Source of the DNA: Trichobilharzia szidati
Taxonomy: Eukaryota > Platyhelminthes > Trematoda > Strigeidida > Schistosomatidae
NCBI GenBank assembly: GCA_944472155.2
Contig: OX235271.1
Coordinates: forward strand, 86,255,256 to 86,319,255
Length of the DNA: 64,000 nucleotides
Reading direction: 5' to 3'
Shown in pieces: positions 62,390 to 64,000 of the stretch. The stretch's first letter is position 1. Every line of letters begins with the position of its first letter. Below the pieces are notes generated by a model. It made no database searches. It had not been told where the DNA came from and saw only the letters and a program-made list of their open reading frames with translations. A program made the position numbers and the translations under genes.

Positions 62390-62553
62390 AAAGGTTTCAT
62401 GGATTGATATCACGTTGTGATTTGACCAGGTTGAACTGCCTACTAAACTGGTCCTGTTTAAACTAATATTGCTCAATGAGGATGGCGGTGTTTCGGTATG
62501 TGTAACAGATGTCCTAGCCATCTCAATCACTGCAGTTTTACGAACTAAATAAT
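62390..62553 (-). pseudogene. non-LTR RT C-terminal stub
   Basis: Minus-strand fragment related to 36780-36880: shared CGGTATGTGTAACAGATGTC against GCATGCGTAACACATGTC, followed by CATCTCAATCACTGCAGTTT. Very short. Confidence 0.55.
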
Positions 62554-62562
62554 TGAATTAAT

Positions 62563-63558
62563 TATTATTATTGTTCCCTTGGGTTCCTAGTGGAACATAG
62601 GGCTTCAACTGCACGCCTCCACTTGCTTCTGTCTTCTGCTGTACTTCTCACCTGCATCCATGTTAATCCATACTGTTTCAACTCCTCTTCACACGATCTC
62701 CTTTATGTCACACTTGGACGTCCCACTCGCCGCTTCCCTTTCGGGTTCCACTCGAGGGCTTGACGCGCGATGTCACCCAACGGCCTTCTCAGCGAGTGTC
62801 CAATCCATCTCCACTTTCTCATACATATTTGTTGGGCGATTGGTTCCTGTTTTGTTTCTTCCCATAGTTTCTTGTTGATGATTCTTTCCGGCCATCTGAT
62901 TTTGAGTATAGAGCCAGCGAAGACAGTTGTTGATAAAGGTCTGCAACAGGCTGTTGGAAATATTCTTTGTGATCCGACTTGATGTTTGTATTGAAAATCC
63001 GAATTTTGTTGTTGATGCTGAGTGACGAAGATTTCCAGATTGGTTTCAGGTTGATGAATGTGTTTCTCGCCTTCCCGATTCTCCATTTGACATCCTCGTC
63101 CGTTCCTCCTGTAGTTGGGACAATGCTCCCTAGATAAGTGAAGTGAATGAAGTAACCTCTTTCAAATCCCTCCCGTTGATGGTGATTGGCGCTGGATGTT
63201 GCTGTTGTTATTGTTGTTGTTGTTGGTTTGTTATTTTCATAACCTCCGTCTTGTCTGTGTTCACCTGGAGTCCTGTCTTCACCGGCTGCTTCTTCGACCA
63301 GTTTGTCGGTTTTCGCTTGCAAGTCTTCGATTTTGTGTGACATCAAACATAAATCATCAACGCGCGAAATCCAGGTCTTCTAGGTTCTTCACGTCGGTCC
63401 AGGATATCCCTGTCTTCTCGTTTCCCACTGTCTGAAGCATAATCCAGTCCACCACAATTAGGAATATCATTGGTGATAATAAGCAATCTTGTCTCACTCC
63501 TGTGTTTACTCTAAACGCCTCGCTGAGTTTTCCGTTGTGGACCACTTGATATGTGCCG
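62563..63558 (-). mobile_element. RTE-like element, 5'-truncated copy with TSD
   Basis: A minus-strand young copy, flanked by TGAATTAAT (62554-62562 and 63559-63567). From 63558 down: VHNGKLSEAFRVNTGVRQDCLLSP (motif B), NLEDLDFA then an insertion of about two codons before DDLCLMSH (motif C), EEAAGEDRTPGEHRQDGG, FTYLGSIVPTTGGTDEDVKW, FINLKPIWKSSSLSINNKIRIFN, the C-terminus, and an AAT repeat. Close at the nucleotide level to 50263-51335. Confidence 0.92.
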
Positions 63559-63594
63559 TGAATTAATAGCACACTGTAATTATATGCTAAAAAT

Positions 63595-63865
63595 AAACTC
63601 TACTCTACTCCTAAAAAATATGCAGAGGGGAATGGAGATAGATTAGATAAACGCTAAGGAGACTGATGGGTGATATCACACGCCAATCAGGTCATCGAGT
63701 GGAAACCAGATGAGGAACAATGGATAAAATGTCTAAAGATGACATTGAGGGGATCCAGTAAGGAGGAACTGGCAGCTTATGAGCAGTCCTGGAGGCAGTT
63801 AAAAAGGGATGAAATGGAGATGTGTTGTTGAAGTCCTAAGTTCCACTTGGAACTCAAGGAAACGG
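63595..63865 (+). pseudogene. RTE-like element 3' end
   Basis: Plus-strand tail (AATATGCAGAGGGGAATGGA, GAGTGGAAACCAGATGAGG, AGTTCCACTTGGAACTCAAG). Diverged. Confidence 0.72.
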
Positions 63866-64000
63866 TTGTTTCTTTCTTGAGATTATCATCTTTTACTAAT
63901 ACTTTTATCGAATTACTGCAAGACTCAAAAATGATAAATGATTCATGACATTTCAACACAAACTATTCGCTATACTTTCAGTTAAAGAAAAATTACCAGA

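Noticed and set aside
1..64000. CRISPR arrays, bacterial operons, rRNA genes
   Set aside because: None seen. Spliced genes and retrotransposon content are those of a eukaryotic nuclear genome.

Overview
The window looks like nuclear DNA of a blood fluke (Schistosoma or a close relative). It is AT-rich, its two real genes have GT-AG introns and belong to the schistosome major egg antigen (p40) family, and most of the rest is repeat DNA of kinds known from schistosomes: RTE-like and CR1-like non-LTR retrotransposons, Penelope-like elements (PLEs), and tRNA-derived short repeats carrying hammerhead ribozymes. I cannot name the species from sequence alone.

Two host protein genes can be supported. 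Gene 1 runs on the + strand from 16239 to 23664 (five exons, 354 aa). Gene 2 runs on the - strand from 56492 to 49678 (five exons, 341 aa). They point towards each other across about 26 kb of repeats. Both encode a p40-type small heat-shock protein with two alpha-crystallin domains. Their exon plan is the same: introns 1-3 are phase 0, intron 4 is phase 1, and exon 3 is exactly 198 nt in both. Gene 1 has one 6 kb intron stuffed with repeats and three introns of about 100 bp; gene 2 has three introns of about 1.9 kb, each invaded by repeats, and one of 75 bp.

Layout. 0-8 kb: degenerate SINEs, a PLE piece, a CR1-like piece and an unknown dispersed repeat. 8-11 kb: a PLE flanked by 469-bp inverted arms, holding a palindromic MITE-like insert and a SINE with a target-site duplication. 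11-16 kb: RTE fragments, a tRNA-Gly-like pseudogene and a composite inverted SINE. 16-24 kb: gene 1, with PLEs in intron 1. 24-29 kb: RTE tails and a tandem pair of hammerhead SINEs. 29.8-33.2 kb: a nearly intact CR1-like element (one reading frame, two nonsense codons) inserted inside a SINE. 33-38 kb: a young RTE copy, SINEs and a second type of non-LTR reverse transcriptase. 38.4-43.3 kb: a nested PLE complex. 43-49 kb: RTE, PLE and Ty3/gypsy integrase remnants. 49.7-56.5 kb: gene 2. 57-64 kb: RTE, CR1 and SINE copies.

The most interesting layer is the short repeats. Three SINE-like families (A, B and C below) each join a tRNA-like Pol III promoter to a minimal type I hammerhead motif, but with different stem I and stem II sequences. 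Family C resembles the known schistosome Smalpha repeat. Family A is the commonest here and keeps two apparently complete ribozymes (35140-35185 and 60151-60196). Family B occurs as a head-to-tail dimer with a 258-bp period. Several copies lie as foldback (inverted) pairs.
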